From Maribacter arcticus (GTDB taxonomy: Bacteria > Bacteroidota > Bacteroidia > Flavobacteriales > Flavobacteriaceae): a DNA stretch of 64,000 bases. The position numbers were made by a program, and so were the translations under genes. The notes beneath the pieces are model-generated. The model was not told where the DNA came from and did no database searches. It saw nothing but the letters and a program-made list of their open reading frames with translations. Location of the stretch: the NCBI RefSeq assembly GCF_900167935.1, contig NZ_FUYL01000010.1, positions 62,001 through 126,000 of the forward strand, written 5' to 3'. This document shows, piece by piece, positions 37,673-47,600 of this stretch; the first letter of the stretch is position 1; every line of letters begins with the position of its first letter.

Positions 37673-38037
37673 ACCGCTATATTTTCCGTATTCAACAAAT
37701 CGAGAATGGGATTTAATGTCGCCAACTTGTCTTTGTTAAGCGCATAAAAAATCGTCTGAGCTTCTTTTGTAGCGTAGATTAAATCTCTATCCTTTAGTTT
37801 TCTTAGGTGTTGAGATATTGCTGATACGTTCATTTCAAGTATATCGCTCAAATCACAAACGCATAGTCTTTTTTCTCTTTGGAGCAAGAATAGTATCTGA
37901 AGTCTAACCTTATTTCCCGCAAGGTTGAGAACCTCGGCAATATAACTTAACGGTTTGTCTAGTGCTGCAATTGAAGACCGACAGTCCATTATCTGCATAG
38001 CATCGGCTTCCAGTCGAATACATGTATGGTTTTCCAT
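37669..38037 (-). CDS. ArsR/SmtB family metal-responsive repressor
   Basis: 122 residues with the ArsR winged helix (NKVRLQILFLLQREKRLCVCDLSDILEMNVSAISQHLRKL) and the metal-site motif CVC in alpha-3 (RLCVCDL). Other Cys residues at CIR (near the N-terminus) and IMDCRSS may complete the site. It controls merTP and GDCCVxC downstream. The promoter box and an operator-like inverted repeat lie immediately upstream. Confidence 0.92.
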   Translation of the reverse strand: MENHTCIRLEADAMQIMDCRSSIAALDKPLSYIAEVLNLAGNKVRLQILFLLQREKRLCVCDLSDILEMNVSAISQHLRKLKDRDLIYATKEAQTIFYALNKDKLATLNPILDLLNTENIAV

Positions 38038-38041
38038 ACAT

Positions 38042-38071
38042 CAAAGATACGTATTTTAGCATTTGCTTAAA
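38042..38071 (-). promoter_or_regulatory. Promoter and candidate operator of the arsR-merTP operon
   Basis: TATCTTTG (minus strand, 38049-38042) matches TAnnTTTG and ends 4 bases before the arsR ATG. The inverted repeat TTTAGCA-TT-TGCTTAAA (38055-38071, plus-strand reading) lies just upstream, in the spacer region, where a repressor would block polymerase. A leaderless transcript would result. Confidence 0.55.
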
Positions 38072-38109
38072 TAGAAGAATACATTAAACTATCATAACTG
38101 ATCCCAGGA

Positions 38110-38145
38110 CAAATAAAATAGCGCTGAAATGCGCTATTTTATTTG
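38110..38145. terminator. Orphan perfect hairpin between divergent genes
   Basis: CAAATAAAATAGCGC (38110-38124) pairs perfectly with GCGCTATTTTATTTG (38131-38145) across TGAAAT, a 15-bp stem. No gene ends here (arsR starts leftward and the transglutaminase-like gene starts rightward), so it has no obvious client. It abuts R1 copy C. Confidence 0.4.
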
Positions 38146-38158
38146 CTATAAATGTTCT

Positions 38159-38425
38159 ATAATGTCTTGCATTATGACACTTTGCTTGGGTACGGCACAA
38201 AATATAAAGATTGGGAATCTTTATATTTTTGAGCGGGTCGCGGTGCTGGCCTTATTTTATAATACACTTTCTTTATTTTTTTTTAAAGGTTTCTTCAAAA
38301 GGTAATGAAACCGAGCACTTTTCGAGGTTCATGAATACCTATAAAAATAATAAACCAGCAATGTATAAACAGGTATTATGCGAGCCAACGGTAGAAGTAA
38401 TGTGTGTGAAATGGAATATCCTATC
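38159..38425 (+). repeat. R1 palindromic repeat, copy C
   Basis: Head hairpin ATAATG (38159-38164) / CATTAT (38170-38175). Core hairpin AAAATATAAAGATT (38199-38212) / AATCTTTATATTTT (38216-38229) with loop GGG; G/C pairs of other copies are replaced here by compensating A/T pairs. It ends with ACAGGTATTATGCGAGCC and AATGTGTGTGAAATGG. Confidence 0.75.
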
Positions 38426-38589
38426 TTATAATTCAAATTAAGCTTCATTATTTTTAATTCTATTTCGTTTTTAAGTTTGCGCTAAATTCAAAGATAGTCT
38501 GCCTATTTGCATCGAGTTAAGCGGAATGCTATTTATTGGAGAACGACGGAATTATCGTAAATTCATATAAATATTAATCCTGTCATAGA

Positions 38590-39936
38590 ATGAAAAACCT
38601 TCGAGTTATTTTTATCTTTTTGTTCGCAATGATGATGGCCTGCAATTCAAGTACAAAGCAAAAAGAAGAAAAAACACTTGCCGATAAGAACATCCCTAAA
38701 GTAGTTACCGCTGATATTGAAGTCGGCATCGAAGCCAATATCGCTAAAAAGGTAGAAGAAGGGGAGGGCTATTTTAATATGACAACAGAAGAGGGAAATC
38801 TGCGTCTGCAATTGGTGCGCGTACATACGGAATACCTTTCCAATTTAGGTCCACGACGTCATTTTGCCTGTGTAGATCTTGCCGATGTAAGTGGAGATGT
38901 ATACGATGTTGATTTTTTCTTAGAAGGCGATCCTGGTAGCATGACCGTAACTGAAACGACCTTACACAAGCTAAATGGCAAACCTTTTTACACTTGGAAA
39001 CAGCGTAAGGATAAAACGTGGTATAGAATGCCTGTCCTAAATGCAACATCCGATTTGCTTGGAGTCATCGAAGGAGAAGATAAATTTGAATTTCATTATG
39101 AAGTTACGCTACCTGAAATGAAAATAGCTGCTAAAATGTGGATTCCAATGCCGCAAAGTGACCGTTTCCAAACGGTTAAACTATTGAATATTGAAACTCC
39201 GGTAGCATATCAAATACTCGAGGAGAAGAACAACGGAAATTCTATTTTTTATATGGAGTTTTCTTCGGAACATAGCGGCAAGAAATTGGAACTAGTCTAC
39301 GATGTAGAAAGGCAAGAGAAGAAGCCTTACGAGGAAGCATCGTCTCCAACAAAATATTTGAATCCCAGCATCCTAATGCCTGTAGGTGACCGGTTTCAAG
39401 TGTTGGCTGATTCCATTATTGGACTAAAAAATAATGAGAGTGCTATTATGCAGGCAAGAGCCCTATATGATTATGTAACCGACAATATGAAATACATCAA
39501 GGCGGGCAAGTATGGTACGGGTGATGCAGTGTACGCATGCGACACCCTTACCGGCAATTGCACCGAGTTCCATTCGCTCTTTATTTCTTTAGCTAGATCG
39601 GCAGGTATCCCCGCACGTTTCGCCGTAGGAGCTTCCATCCCTTCTGATCGCGACGAAGGAGGTATCGATGGGTATCACTGTTGGGCAGAGTTTCATGCAG
39701 AAGGAAAATGGTGGCCTGTGGATATCAGTGAAGCCAATAAATATTCTGCTTTAGCAACCTACTACTTTGGCCGGCATCCGGCAAATCGTATCGAATTCAG
39801 CCGAGGTCGGGATCTTCTAATCGAACCTGGACCGCAAATCGGACCCATTAACTTTCTCGCATATCCAGTTATGGAAATAGGTAAAACTCCGGCATTTCCA
39901 GAGACGTTTTTTTCATTTCGCAGGAAAGCGGAGTAA
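38590..39936 (+). CDS. Transglutaminase-like lipoprotein
   Basis: 448 residues. Lipobox MMACNS (Cys18). Residues ~280-390 form a transglutaminase-like (papain-fold) core: Cys324 in TGNCTEFHSLFISLARSAGIPARF, His363 in GYHCWAEF and Asp378 in WWPVDISEA. The N-terminal ~250 residues are beta-rich. These proteins act on peptides at the cell surface; the exact activity is unknown. Downstream of the R1 repeat and the orphan hairpin; monocistronic. Confidence 0.88.
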   Translation: MKNLRVIFIFLFAMMMACNSSTKQKEEKTLADKNIPKVVTADIEVGIEANIAKKVEEGEGYFNMTTEEGNLRLQLVRVHTEYLSNLGPRRHFACVDLADVSGDVYDVDFFLEGDPGSMTVTETTLHKLNGKPFYTWKQRKDKTWYRMPVLNATSDLLGVIEGEDKFEFHYEVTLPEMKIAAKMWIPMPQSDRFQTVKLLNIETPVAYQILEEKNNGNSIFYMEFSSEHSGKKLELVYDVERQEKKPYEEASSPTKYLNPSILMPVGDRFQVLADSIIGLKNNESAIMQARALYDYVTDNMKYIKAGKYGTGDAVYACDTLTGNCTEFHSLFISLARSAGIPARFAVGASIPSDRDEGGIDGYHCWAEFHAEGKWWPVDISEANKYSALATYYFGRHPANRIEFSRGRDLLIEPGPQIGPINFLAYPVMEIGKTPAFPETFFSFRRKAE

Positions 39937-39960
39937 GAGCGTTCAGAAAAACTGGTAATC

Positions 39961-40182
39961 CTACCCTGATACAGAATCCTTCACAGGATGTTCTTCGCCT
40001 TCTTGAGCAGGATGTTCATCACCTTCTTCAGTCGGGTGTTCTTCGCCTTCAGGATGCTCTGCCTGTTCTTCGGTTTTTTCTTCCTTTTTTTGATCCCTGC
40101 AAGAGCTCAAAGAGCCAGCTGCAATAAAACCAAACAGGAGCATAACTAAAGTGAAAGATTTAAGTTCTTTTAATCGGTTCAT
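39961..40182 (-). CDS. Small Glu/His-rich repeat lipoprotein
   Basis: 73 residues. The signal ends SLSSC, so it is a lipoprotein. The mature part repeats xEHPx units (EHPEGEEHP, DEHPAQEGEEHPVKD), all Glu/His/Pro rich. Possible divalent-metal binder by composition; no family known. It is convergent with the transglutaminase-like gene. Confidence 0.65.
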   Translation of the reverse strand: MNRLKELKSFTLVMLLFGFIAAGSLSSCRDQKKEEKTEEQAEHPEGEEHPTEEGDEHPAQEGEEHPVKDSVSG

Positions 40183-40344
40183 AGTATGAATTGTTTATTA
40201 ATTATAAAATATAGTATATCAGGTAATTAGCACTCGATGTAACTAAAAGTAACGAATTTTACCTGAACGGTATGAATTGACTCCAAATTTATACTGCTTT
40301 TGATGATTGTTTTGGCCAATGGGTAAACTAATACTACAAAACGT

Positions 40345-40445
40345 ACTATAATGTCTTGTGTTATTCGGTATAAATGGGAAAGGTCTGAGTGGCCCATATT
40401 TTTTGGATGGGTAGAAGCGTTGGCGTATTGCGTATTGAAGGATGA
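40345..40445 (+). repeat. R1 palindromic repeat, degenerate copy F
   Basis: Head ACTATAATGTCTTGTGTTAT, then TATAAATGGGAAAGGTCTG...GGCCCATATTTTTTGG (imperfect core hairpin) and GAAGCGTTGGCGTATTG. Confidence 0.6.
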
Positions 40446-40501
40446 ACAGATTCATCAATTAGGAATTTACTTAAATTAGAAATAACTTATTGCTATTTGA
40501 T

Positions 40502-40621
40502 ATAATGACGGATTATGGTACAAATGAAAATATGCGTCGCAGACACCTCTTAAAAGAAGTTGATGACCCTGTTGTGAGTTTTAATCAATTCTCAAAGGCT
40601 GAGGGATATTTTACATAATAT
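40502..40621 (+). repeat. R2 repeat, copy 1
   Basis: 110 bases (40512-40621) are almost identical to 48848-48957, with only a few mismatches. Preceded by the head hairpin ATAAT (40502-40506) / ATTAT (40512-40516). It contains a short frame MRRRHLLKEVDDPVVSF... of 28 codons, which in copy 2 stops at 21 codons, so coding is unlikely. Confidence 0.8.
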
Positions 40622-40674
40622 AGAATTATAGCTTACAAGCTGAATGTTCCTATAATCTACAAACTCTTTTTTGT

Positions 40675-40845
40675 ACTATAATGTTCCGCGTTATGTAACT
40701 TGAGCTTTGGTAAAAGCGAAAGTTTAATACATCATTTCCTTTATTTTTTTCTTCTAAAATGTTTCTTTACGATGTTAATGGAACACTCTTTTTACGAAGC
40801 GACGATAGGAGAGTAGTAGAATGTGTGTGGATGGTTATATACTGT
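40675..40845 (+). repeat. R1-like repeat piece
   Basis: Begins with the head motif ACTATAATGTTCCGCGTTATG and ends with GATAGGAGAGTAGTAGAATGTGTG, the R1 3' end. The core hairpin region is replaced by an AT-rich stretch. Confidence 0.5.
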
Positions 40846-40877
40846 AATTGATAAAAATAATACTATATTTGTTTTCG

Positions 40878-41324
40878 ATGCAAAAAGCAAATAAAATAGC
40901 AGCATTTTTCTTTTTAGGCTTGTTTAGCTTAATGATACTGCATCAAGCTTTCCCACACTTGCATCATCAGCACGCCGATTCTCATTCCCATACAAATATT
41001 GCACATTCTAGCGAACACCATCATCACGATGATAGTTCCCAAGAAGAAAAAGAAGAAGATTCCCCTTATGGGTTGTTAGGATTCGTTATGGATATGCATA
41101 TCCATTCTACGGTGGCCAGCGATTTAGTCTTACTTGAAAGAAATACAATCGAGAAACAGACCATTGTTGACAAGGATGTTGCAAAGAGTACTGTTGATAT
41201 TAAAGGGGTTTTTTCAATTAAATATAGGCAAAATAGCAAACCGTCTGTTTATCATCCACCTAATAAATATTTTAATTCTTACCTCTCATCTCTCGACTCA
41301 CGAGGCCCACCATCTTTAGGTTAA
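40878..41324 (+). CDS. His-rich small membrane protein, start of RND efflux operon
   Basis: 148 residues from the ATG at 40878 (MQKANKIAAFFF; an ATG at 40848 adds ten residues). A TM/signal helix (AFFFLGLFSLMIL) is followed by a dense His/Asp cluster (HQAFPHLHHQHADSHSH, SEHHHHDDSSQEEKEE), then a further segment ending PPSLG. His-rich N-termini of this kind bind Cu, Zn, Ni or Co. It is 94 bases ahead of the TolC gene. A periplasmic metal chaperone/sensor role is inferred. Confidence 0.75.
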   Translation: MQKANKIAAFFFLGLFSLMILHQAFPHLHHQHADSHSHTNIAHSSEHHHHDDSSQEEKEEDSPYGLLGFVMDMHIHSTVASDLVLLERNTIEKQTIVDKDVAKSTVDIKGVFSIKYRQNSKPSVYHPPNKYFNSYLSSLDSRGPPSLG

Positions 41325-41377
41325 TCGATTAGGACTATAGTATCGCTACGGTACTTTTTCCTTTTAAAAATTCAGAC

Positions 41378-41396
41378 CTGTCTGCCGACAGGCAAG
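41378..41396. repeat. Small palindrome upstream of the tolC-type gene
   Basis: CTGTCTGCCGACAGGCAAG, stem CCTGTC/GACAGG across TGCC, resembles the palindrome inside the multicopper oxidase gene at 22526-22541. Confidence 0.4.
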
Positions 41397-41418
41397 ATTT
41401 AACCTAAAATTTCACATA

Positions 41419-42603
41419 ATGAATAAACACATCGTGTCCGCAATTTGCGGATGCCTGTTCATTGTTAATGGTTTCTCACAGGATAAAAACATAGAGGAAC
41501 TACTTAATGAAATAGAACAGAATAATACAGAGTTAAAAGGCTATCAATCGTTTGTTGAAAGCCAGCAACTCGAAAACAGGAGTAACAACAATTTGCCCGA
41601 CCCACAGCTTTCTGGCTTTTATTTGCCATTTGGCGATAACGCAACTGGAAATTATACCGAATATCAAATATCTCAATCTTTTGAATTCCCAACGGTATAT
41701 GCTGCACGTGGCAAATGGAACGAATCTAAATCACAACAGTTAGCGTCAGCCTATGCTAATAAAAGATTGGAAGTCTTATTGAAAGCAAAAAATACGCTTT
41801 TGGAACTTGCTTTCTTGCAAAAGCGAAAAGCTATTGAAACGGAAAGAAAAACCCAGAGCAAACAGGTTTTTGACCAAATCCAAAGACTTTTTGATGCAGA
41901 ACAGGTTGGCATTTTAGATTTGAATAAAGCAAAAATCGCTTGGATTCAAGAGCAGTTTGTTGTGGAACAGATTGAAAGCGACATCCGAATTTTGCTTTCC
42001 AAACTCAAAACGTTGAACGGAGGTAATGCAATAGATGGTGTTACATCTGGTATTGCATTGCCTATAGAAGTTGGTACGGTAGAAAGTCTTTGGCAGGAAA
42101 AATTAGCGAAAGACCCTTTACTACAAGAATTAAAGGTCAATGAGACAGCTTCACTTCAAAACGTAAAACTGGAAAAAAACAAAGCGCTGCCAAACGTTGC
42201 ACTTGGCTATAATTATCAAGGTGTTAGCGGTAGTAATTATTCTGGATTTTACGGTGGACTTTCAATTCCATTATGGAGTAGCAAGAACAAAGTAAAAGCT
42301 GCCGAAGCAAGTTATGAGTATCAGCAGTCTAACACGCAGGTAGTTACCACTTCACTTTATACACAGTTTCAGGAAACCTTTAATCGATACGAATTGAAGC
42401 TCGAAAAGTACTACGAGTATCAAACCACTATGCGTAATTTAAATAGTGAGCAATTACTTTTTAAGGCTTATATGTTGGGCGAGTATTCATTTATGGATTA
42501 CTATATAGAGCTTCAATTTTACAGAAATGCTTCAGATAAAATGCATCAAATGGAAAAGGAATTACAACTGCTTCAAGCACAATTATTAAAACATCAATTA
42601 TAA
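41419..42603 (+). CDS. TolC-family outer-membrane efflux protein
   Basis: 394 residues with a signal peptide (ICGCLFIVNGFSQ). Two TolC-type helical hairpins are visible (helical segments around LPDPQLSGFYLPFGDN...QSFEFPTVYAARGKWNESK and a second copy), with the NLPDP motif. It forms the outer-membrane duct of the RND efflux complex encoded downstream. Shorter than classical TolC, typical of CusC/CzcC-like proteins of Bacteroidetes. Confidence 0.85.
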   Translation: MNKHIVSAICGCLFIVNGFSQDKNIEELLNEIEQNNTELKGYQSFVESQQLENRSNNNLPDPQLSGFYLPFGDNATGNYTEYQISQSFEFPTVYAARGKWNESKSQQLASAYANKRLEVLLKAKNTLLELAFLQKRKAIETERKTQSKQVFDQIQRLFDAEQVGILDLNKAKIAWIQEQFVVEQIESDIRILLSKLKTLNGGNAIDGVTSGIALPIEVGTVESLWQEKLAKDPLLQELKVNETASLQNVKLEKNKALPNVALGYNYQGVSGSNYSGFYGGLSIPLWSSKNKVKAAEASYEYQQSNTQVVTTSLYTQFQETFNRYELKLEKYYEYQTTMRNLNSEQLLFKAYMLGEYSFMDYYIELQFYRNASDKMHQMEKELQLLQAQLLKHQL

Positions 42604-42621
42604 ACTTTAAAATATACAATT

Positions 42622-43167
42622 ATGAAAATTTCAAAAATAATATTCGCTTTAGCTATAGGCTCAATTATTACCGTAACCTCTTGTAAAGACGCTAATAAAA
42701 AAACAGAAAATACTGAAGAACACGGTCACGAACATGATGCAGATGGCAATCATAAAGAAGACAAAGTTGCTGTTGGACAAGAGGAGTTTAATGTGAATGG
42801 AACATCTAAAAACAATGAAGAAAATAGCGTAACTAATGAACAAAGCAATGAAGCAACAATTGTCGTAAAAGCTAATAAGGCCTTAGAATATAAATTCAAG
42901 GTAGGTCAATATGAAAAGTTAGAATATGAGTGGAATGCTGATGCGCCTCTACGCTACGATTTTCACGGAGATCCAGAAGATAAAGACAGTTATCCAAAAG
43001 GTTATTTTGAGAGCTATGCTAATGGTACCACAGATGCTGCAAAAGGGAAAGTAACTATACCTTATAAAGGTTCTCACGGTTGGTATTGGAAAAACACAAG
43101 TTCAAAAGACATCACTATTACCTTAACTACTAAAGGAAATTACAACATCATAGGTGTAATTCAATAA
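42622..43167 (+). CDS. His-rich lipoprotein of the RND operon
   Basis: 181 residues. Signal ends VTSCKD (lipobox). N-terminal region has His/Glu clusters (EEHGHEHDADGNHKED). The C-terminal ~110 residues (YKFKVGQYEKLEYEWNADAPLRYDFH) are a beta-sandwich-like domain of unknown function. Between tolC-type and adaptor genes with 18- and 10-base spacers; probably binds the metal destined for export. Confidence 0.75.
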   Translation: MKISKIIFALAIGSIITVTSCKDANKKTENTEEHGHEHDADGNHKEDKVAVGQEEFNVNGTSKNNEENSVTNEQSNEATIVVKANKALEYKFKVGQYEKLEYEWNADAPLRYDFHGDPEDKDSYPKGYFESYANGTTDAAKGKVTIPYKGSHGWYWKNTSSKDITITLTTKGNYNIIGVIQ

Positions 43168-43177
43168 CATCATATTT

Positions 43178-44662
43178 ATGAAATATATAATCTTATTATC
43201 CGTAATGCTCTTAATGTCTTGCGGAAATCAAAAAGAGGATAGTACTGCTTCCGAAGTAGAATCTATTCCTGCAAAAAGTATAACACTATGGACAGATAAA
43301 ACAGAGTTATTTGTTGAATTTCCAGCTTTAGTAGTTGGTGAAAACAGTCGCTTTGCTGCACATTTTACAGTGTTAGATAAACATAAACCTGTTCGTGAGG
43401 GCGAGGTTACAGTAAGTTTAATTAAAGGCGATAAAGGTATTCGAAATACTGCGGAATCACCATCATCACCTGGCATATTTTCGCCATCACTGCAACCTAA
43501 AGAAGCAGGTAATTTCAAGTTAATATTTGATATTAAAACACCCACATTCAGCGATACGCTAATTGTTCACGACATCATTGTTTATGCTTCAAAAGAAGAT
43601 GCTATAAATGCGTTAGGTGCTGCAAGTGAAGATGCAGGCATTTCGTTTTTAAAAGAGCAAGCTTGGAAAATCGACTTTCAAACAGCACCTGTGGTTAATG
43701 GAAAAATTTATGATGTGATTAATACATCTGGAGTTTGGACGCCTGCATCAGGTTCAGTAAAAATATTGGTAGCTAAATCCAATGGTGTAGTCGATTTTGC
43801 TGTTAGTAATCTTACAGAAGGTACATTGGTAAAACGTGGACAATTATTAATCGAAGTCAGTAGTCAAGGTTTAGCATCCAATAATTTGAGTACAGAAATC
43901 GCTTCCGCGAAAGCGAAATATGAACAAGCTAAATCTGAATACGAACGAAAAAAGGAATTATACGAATCTAAAATTGTTCCTAAGGCAGAATTTGAAAAAG
44001 TAGAAAGCAATTACAACATTGCAAAATCTAATTACCAAAGTCTTTCGTCAGGTGTTTCTGGTGGAGGAAAGCAAATTCGTGCACCTTTTGATGGGTACAT
44101 CACAGCAATTAATGTAGCTAATGGTGATTATGTAGACCAAGGCGTAGCAATGGTAACAGTTGGAACGCATCAATCCAGAGTATTAAAAACTCAAATTGCA
44201 CCTTCTTATGGCCTTACAATGGAAAACGCACAGAGTATTTGGTATCAAACAAAAGATGGCCAATGGCGTAATGTTGCAACTTCTGGAGGTTCAATCCTAT
44301 CCATCGCTAAAGATGTAGATAATAACAGACCACTTATTTCAGTATTTGCACAAGTTAATGATGATGTTGATATGCCAGAAGGTAGCCTAACACAGGTTCA
44401 AATTGCAATGGGTAATGCAACCCAAAACTCAATGATTCCTATAAGTGCTTTGTTGGAAGACTATGGAAGTTATTCTGTTATTGTGCAACTTTCTGGTGAA
44501 GGTTTTGAAAGACGACCTATAAAAATCGGAAAACGCAATGGCGAAAATGTAGAAATTCTTCAAGGCTTACAAGTTGGTGAAGTGGTAGTAACTACAGGTG
44601 CATATCAAGTTAAAATGGCTTCAATGTCTGGTTCAACACCTGCACACGGTCACGAACATTAA
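43178..44662 (+). CDS. RND efflux periplasmic adaptor (CusB/CzcB-like)
   Basis: 494 residues. Lipobox LLMSCG. An N-terminal beta-barrel-like region is followed by a biotinyl/lipoyl-like domain (VLVAKSNGVVDFAVSNLTEGTLVKRGQLLIEV), a coiled-coil hairpin (EIASAKAKYEQAKSEYERKKELYESKI... KVESNYNIAKSNYQSL) and C-terminal barrel. This membrane fusion protein joins the inner RND pump to the TolC duct. The C-terminus carries a short His/Gly tail (PAHGHEH). Confidence 0.9.
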   Translation: MKYIILLSVMLLMSCGNQKEDSTASEVESIPAKSITLWTDKTELFVEFPALVVGENSRFAAHFTVLDKHKPVREGEVTVSLIKGDKGIRNTAESPSSPGIFSPSLQPKEAGNFKLIFDIKTPTFSDTLIVHDIIVYASKEDAINALGAASEDAGISFLKEQAWKIDFQTAPVVNGKIYDVINTSGVWTPASGSVKILVAKSNGVVDFAVSNLTEGTLVKRGQLLIEVSSQGLASNNLSTEIASAKAKYEQAKSEYERKKELYESKIVPKAEFEKVESNYNIAKSNYQSLSSGVSGGGKQIRAPFDGYITAINVANGDYVDQGVAMVTVGTHQSRVLKTQIAPSYGLTMENAQSIWYQTKDGQWRNVATSGGSILSIAKDVDNNRPLISVFAQVNDDVDMPEGSLTQVQIAMGNATQNSMIPISALLEDYGSYSVIVQLSGEGFERRPIKIGKRNGENVEILQGLQVGEVVVTTGAYQVKMASMSGSTPAHGHEH

Positions 44663-44673
44663 AAACGAAGCAA

Positions 44674-47600
44674 ATGTTAAACAAAATATTATCAATTTCA
44701 CTTCAAAATAGATTGCTCATTTTATTAGGAGCGGTTGCTTTGAGTGTATTGGGCGTGTATTATGCACGTACAATGAACGTCGATGTATTCCCAGACCTTA
44801 CTGCGCCAACGGTAACAATTCTTACCGAAGCGCATGGAATGGAATCTGAAGAAGTAGAAAAATTAGTAACCTATCAATTGGAAACAGCCTTAAATGGTTC
44901 GCCAGATGTAAGGCGTATCCGTTCGTCATCAGCAGCAGGAATTTCCATTGTGTGGATAGAATTTGAATGGGGAACCGATATTTATCGTGCACGCCAAATT
45001 GTAAGCGAACGTATTCCTATGGTAAGGGAAAATTTACCCGAAGGCATTGGAGCACCAACAATGGCACCAATTTCATCCATTATGGGAGAAATAATGCTCT
45101 TGGGTGTGACTTCGGATAGCTTATCGGCAATGGAGTTAAGAACTTTATCAGATTGGACAATTCGCCCACGTATAAAAGCAATTGGTGGTATTGCCAATGT
45201 GGTAGTCATTGGTGGCGATTATAAGCAGTATCAAGTATTTGCTAATCCCGAAAAGATGAAGCATTACAACGTCAGTCTGTCTGAATTGGTAGAACAGGTT
45301 AAGGAAGCAAACAAAAATGCACCAGGAGGCGTGATTAATCAATATGGTAATCAATACATCATAAAGGGAAGTGGTAGAGCTTATGCATTAGAAGATTTGC
45401 AGGAAGCGGTTTTAAAACAGGTTAATGGACAAACTATAAAAATCAAGGATGTAGCTACGGTTAAAATTGGAGCTGCTGATAAAATTGGTGATGGTTCTTT
45501 AAACGCAAATCCTGCGGTGATTTTAACCATTTCAAAACAACCTGACGTGAATACATTGGCATTGACAGACCGTTTGGATGAGGAGATTGCTGATTTACAA
45601 ACAACCTTGCCAAAAGGTGTCAACATCAAAAGTCAAATTTTTAGACAATCAGATTTTATTGATGCATCCATCAGTAATTTAAATCAAACCTTATTGGAAG
45701 GTGCATTCTTCGTAATGATTATTCTTTTCATTTTTTTAATGAATTGGAGAACGACCTTAATTTCCTTATTGGCAATTCCAATTTCATTATTGGTATCCAT
45801 TATCATCTTAAAATGGTTGGGTTATACTATTAACACCATGAGTTTAGGAGGAATGGCAATTGCTATTGGTGCGTTAGTGGATGATGCCATTATTGATGTC
45901 GAGAATGTGTATAAACGATTAAGAGAGAACATAAAAAAACCAAAAGCAGAACGTCAATCAACAATTACGGTTGTTCGTGATGCATCTGTAGAAATTAGAA
46001 GTTCCATCATTATCGCAACACTAATTATTATTGTATCATTTATCCCTCTATTCTTTTTAAGTGGAATGGAAGGTAGATTATTGCAACCCTTAGGTATTGC
46101 TTTTGTAACGTCTGTTTTAACCTCATTAATTGTCGCTGTAACTGTAACACCAATTTTGTGTTCTTATTTATTGAATAACGAAAAGCTTTTAAACAAGCAA
46201 GCCGAAGGTACACGTGTGGAACGTTGGTTACAGAAACATTATGGTAACCTCTTGGAACGTGCCACAAAAATCCCAAAAACCATTATTGGAACTACAGTAA
46301 TAGCCTTTATCATAAGTCTTTTGGTGTTAACCCAATTGGGAAGAAGTTTTTTACCTGAATTTAATGAAGGTTCTCTGGTAATTAGTGTCGTTGGCCCACC
46401 AGGAATGTCCTTGGAAGAGAGCAACAAAACGGGAAAATTGATAGAAACTATTTTATTGAATTTACCAGAAGTAGAAGTTGTTACCCGAAGACAAGGTCGT
46501 GCCGAATTAGACGAACACGCGCAAGGCGTAAATGCATCAGAAATAGATGTACCCTTTATTTTGAAAGACAAAACCAAAGAAGAATTTTTTGAAGAAGTCC
46601 GAAACAAATTAAGCATTGCACCAGGAGTAAATATTACTTTGGGTCAACCAATCGCTCACCGTATTGACCATATGCTTTCGGGAACACGTGCCAATATTGC
46701 TATTAAAATTTTTGGTTCAGATTTACAACGCTTGTTTGAAGTTGGAAAAAGAGTAGAGCAAAACATCAAAGATATTGATGGATTAGCAGATGTTGCGGTA
46801 GACCAGCAAATTGAAGTGCCACAAATTCGTATTAAACCTAAACGTCAAATTCTATCCGCTTATGGAATGACTGTTGGGAATTTAATGGAACAAGTAGATA
46901 TTGCTTTTGCAGGAGAGGAAGCAGGTGAAATTTATGAAGGGCAACAGTATTTTGATTTGATAGTGCGCTATGAAAAACCGTTTCGAGATGATATTGAAAA
47001 CATTAATAATACCTTAATAAGTCTTCCAAATGGTGGGCAAACCATATTAGGTGAATTAGCAACCATTCAATCTGTAAGTAGTCCAAACACTATTAATCGT
47101 GAAGATGTACAACGTAAAATAGTAGTTGCTGCCAATGTGCAAGGCAGAGATTTACGGGGTGCAGTAAACGAAATCAAGGAAGTGGTTGCAAACAATGTGA
47201 ATATGCCAGAAGGCTATCGTGTACAATATGGCGGACAGTTTGAAAGTGAATCTAAAGCATCGCAATTACTTTTGGTAACTGCAATTATTGCAATAGCCAT
47301 CATTTTTCTGTTACTATATTACGAGTTTAAAGATGTAAAATTGGCTTTTGTCGTATTGATTAATTTACCGTTAGCTTTAATAGGTGGTATCTTAATTGTG
47401 TATTTCACATCAGGAATCATCAGTATTGCTGCAACCATAGGTTTTATAAGTCTCTTCGGTATTGCTACACGTAACGGTATTTTATTGGTTTCACGTTATG
47501 AAGATTTAAGAAAAGAAGGAATGCAAGGGTTTCAGTTGATAAAAACAGGAGCTTTAGACCGTTTAAATCCAATCTTAATGACAGCTTTTACAACAGGCTT

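Larger units (their letters stand above)
40183..40877. other. Repeat-rich gene-free region before the efflux operon
   Basis: Contains a degenerate R1 (40345-40445), R2 copy 1 (40502-40621) and another R1-like piece (40675-40845) with ACTATAATGTTCCGCGTTAT and GATAGGAGAGTAGTAGAATG. No coding sequence is evident. Confidence 0.6.

Noticed and set aside
40519-40619. Short frame MRRRHLLKEVDDPVV... inside R2
   Set aside because: The second R2 copy stops seven codons earlier, so coding is not conserved; repeat explains the sequence.
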